From Clostridiaceae bacterium (GTDB lineage: Bacteria > Bacillota > Clostridia > Oscillospirales > Acutalibacteraceae), in assembly GCA_904501875.1 (NCBI GenBank), contig CAJGCQ010000016.1:1-15066 (forward strand): 15,066 bases of DNA, in the 5' to 3' direction. The notes under the pieces were generated by a model, which searched no databases, had not been told where the DNA came from, and saw nothing but the letters and a program-made list of their open reading frames with translations. A program made the translations under genes and the position numbers. Position 1 is the stretch's first letter, and every line of letters begins with the position of its first letter. Shown here in pieces: positions 13,782 through 15,066 of this stretch.

Positions 13782-14851
13782 TGAAGAAAAAGATAACAGT
13801 CCTCCCCGGTGACGGCATAGGCCCCGAAATAGTAGCCGAGGCAGTAAAGGTACTTAATAAGGTTGCCGATAAATTCGGTCATTCCTTTGATTACACTTAT
13901 GTTGATATCGGCGGATGCTCGATTGATAAATTCGGCGTGCCGATTACCGATGAGGGTATGCAAAGGTGTAAGGAGTCGGACAGCGTGCTCTTGGGTGCCG
14001 TGGGAGGCCCCAAGTGGGATAACTGCGACCCCTCTATCCGTCCCGAAAAGGCGCTGCTCAAAGTTCGTAAAGAGCTTAATCTTTTTGCAAATCTTAGACC
14101 TACAAAGCTCTTCCCTCAGCTTAAGGACGCATCACCCTTAAAGCAGGAAATTGTGGGAAACGGCATTGATTTGCTTATAGTCCGTGAGCTTACAGGCGGC
14201 GTTTACTTTGGCAAGCGTTGCACTAAGGAAGTAAACGGCGAATTGGTTGCAACCGATTATATGCCCTACAGCGAAAGCGAAATTGAGCGTATAGGCAGAG
14301 TGGGTTTTGAGACTGCTATGAAGAGGGGTAAGCGTTTAGCCTCGGTAGATAAGGCGAATGTGCTTGACACTTCAAGACTTTGGAGAAAGACAATGCACCG
14401 TTTAGCCGAGGAGTACACTCAGGTAGAATACAGCGATATTTTGGTTGATAACACAGCTATGCAGCTTATTAAAAACCCGAGACAGTTTGATGTTTTGGTT
14501 ACGGAAAATATGTTCGGCGATATACTCTCGGACGAGGCCTCAATGCTTACAGGCTCTATAGGTATGATGCCGTCGGCATCCCTTTCCTCAGGCACACTTG
14601 GTATGTACGAGCCTATCCACGGTTCTGCGCCCGATATTGCGGGAATGAACATAGCAAATCCGCTGGGCACCATCCTTTCCGCCGCTATGATGCTCCGCTA
14701 TTCCTTTGATATGGCAAAGGAGGCAGACGCTATTGAGGATGCGGTCAACAAGGTGCTTGATGACGGCTTCCGCACAGGCGATATTATGCAGGATGGCTGT
14801 AAAAAGGTTACCTGCTCGGAAATGGGCGATTTAGTCGCTGAAAGAATATAA
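13781..14851 (+). CDS. leuB: 3-isopropylmalate dehydrogenase
   Basis: LeuB oxidises and decarboxylates 3-isopropylmalate to 2-oxoisocaproate with NAD+, the last leucine-specific step before transamination. The 356-residue protein starts MKKKITVLPGDGIGPEIV. Substrate arginines are R95 and R106 (KVRKELNLFANLRP) and R135 (VRELTGGVYFG, with Y142). The catalytic lysine is K191 (VDKANVL). The Mg2+-binding aspartates are D223, D247 and D251 (VDNTAMQLI, FGDILSDEAS). The cofactor loop HGSAPDIAG (280-288) has the Asp typical of NAD+ specificity. I chose ATG 13781 over the TTG one codon earlier because AAAGGAGG (13766-13773) is seven bases upstream. It is the last gene of the operon and is followed by a terminator hairpin. 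Confidence 0.97.
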   Translation: MKKKITVLPGDGIGPEIVAEAVKVLNKVADKFGHSFDYTYVDIGGCSIDKFGVPITDEGMQRCKESDSVLLGAVGGPKWDNCDPSIRPEKALLKVRKELNLFANLRPTKLFPQLKDASPLKQEIVGNGIDLLIVRELTGGVYFGKRCTKEVNGELVATDYMPYSESEIERIGRVGFETAMKRGKRLASVDKANVLDTSRLWRKTMHRLAEEYTQVEYSDILVDNTAMQLIKNPRQFDVLVTENMFGDILSDEASMLTGSIGMMPSASLSSGTLGMYEPIHGSAPDIAGMNIANPLGTILSAAMMLRYSFDMAKEADAIEDAVNKVLDDGFRTGDIMQDGCKKVTCSEMGDLVAERI

Positions 14852-14855
14852 GATT

Positions 14856-14889
14856 AAACCCTCCTGATTGATCATTTCGGGAGGGTTTT
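14856..14889 (+). terminator. Terminator of the ilv-leu operon, possibly bidirectional
   Basis: AAACCCTCC (14856-14864) pairs perfectly with GGAGGGTTT (14880-14888) around a 15-base loop, starting five bases after the leuB stop. The T tail is short (four residues). Because the stem begins with A residues, the reverse strand also has a U-tail, so it could also stop transcripts arriving from the minus-strand gene at the right edge. Confidence 0.72.
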
Positions 14890-14925
14890 GTTAACAAATA
14901 AAAAGTTATTACGCAAAATAGTATT

Positions 14926-14940
14926 GGTGCTTAAAGCACC
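14926..14940. terminator. Small hairpin between convergent genes
   Basis: GGTGC-TTAAA-GCACC can pair in five to seven base pairs. It lies 42 bases past the stop of the minus-strand fragment at the window edge. Neither flank has a clean T run, so a terminator role is only possible. Confidence 0.35.
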
Positions 14941-14981
14941 CTTTCTGTTTCTATTACAACAAATTTTCTTATTTTGTCAAA

Positions 14982-15066
14982 TCAAAACAAAACCGAAGCA
15001 ATAAAATTTACCGACATACAAAGAAGGATACCGATAGCGGTGGGAATTGCGCAGCTAAGTGCCGTC
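14982..15066 (-). CDS. C-terminal end of a convergent, probably membrane protein (partial)
   Basis: Read on the minus strand from the window edge, one frame is open for 27 codons (15065 down to 14985) and ends with TGA at 14984-14982. The peptide is strongly hydrophobic (TALSCAIPTAIGILLCMSVN, then FIASVLF) and looks like a last transmembrane helix. The gene would be convergent with leuB, and the intervening bases hold two hairpins and no other coding frame. Only the tail is visible, so no family can be named, and an open frame this short could be chance. Confidence 0.45.
   Translation of the reverse strand, partial: TALSCAIPTAIGILLCMSVNFIASVLF

Noticed and set aside
14887..14898. TTTGTTAACAAA palindrome as a regulator operator
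   Set aside because: It is downstream of the operon, overlaps the terminator tail and sits near no promoter I can see, so an operator role is unsupported.

Overview
The window reads as ordinary chromosomal DNA of a Gram-positive anaerobe of the class Clostridia, probably a Ruminococcaceae/Oscillospiraceae-type gut organism. This is an inference from five things: purine-rich Shine-Dalgarno sites before nearly every gene, a T-box leader, a pyrB-pyrI pair, a DUF815-type ATPase, and the single-ACT form of threonine dehydratase. I cannot name a genus. There are no tRNA or rRNA genes, insertion sequences, CRISPR arrays or phage genes.

Left part (1-2190). The 3' half of pyrB (aspartate transcarbamoylase catalytic chain) overlaps pyrI (regulatory chain) in an ATGA junction, and the unit ends in a strong intrinsic terminator (880-912). 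A stand-alone gene for a protein with about three S1-like RNA-binding repeats follows (1011-1934) and has its own terminator (1949-1979). Between that terminator and the next promoter lies a short, frameshifted coding remnant (about 1983-2176) that I could not identify.

Main part (2198-14889). A consensus extended -10 promoter (TTGACA, 17 bp, TGATATAAT) drives a T-box leader. Its specifier loop reads CUC (leucine), and its antiterminator and terminator helices can both be drawn from the sequence. Downstream is one long plus-strand operon: ilvB, ilvN, ilvC, ilvD, a DUF815-family AAA+ ATPase, ilvA, ridA, leuA, leuC, leuD, leuB. Gaps are short and three junctions overlap (ilvB/ilvN ATGA, leuC/leuD TAATG, leuD/leuB TGATG). 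The run ends in a hairpin terminator at 14856-14889.

How the genes work together. IlvA makes 2-oxobutyrate from threonine, and RidA clears the reactive enamine/imine that IlvA releases. IlvBN, IlvC and IlvD make the 2-oxo acids of isoleucine and valine. LeuA, LeuCD and LeuB extend 2-oxoisovalerate to the leucine precursor 2-oxoisocaproate. The final branched-chain aminotransferase (ilvE) is not in the window. Because the T-box senses uncharged tRNA-Leu, leucine starvation should switch on all three branched-chain pathways together. The member that does not fit is the AAA+ ATPase between ilvD and ilvA.

Right edge (14890-15066). A small palindrome and a hairpin are followed by what looks like the hydrophobic C-terminus of a convergent minus-strand gene running off the window.

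The strongest points for follow-up are the DUF815 ATPase inside the operon, the Leu T-box controlling ilvA and all downstream genes, and the frameshifted remnant. I found no clearly new biological system.
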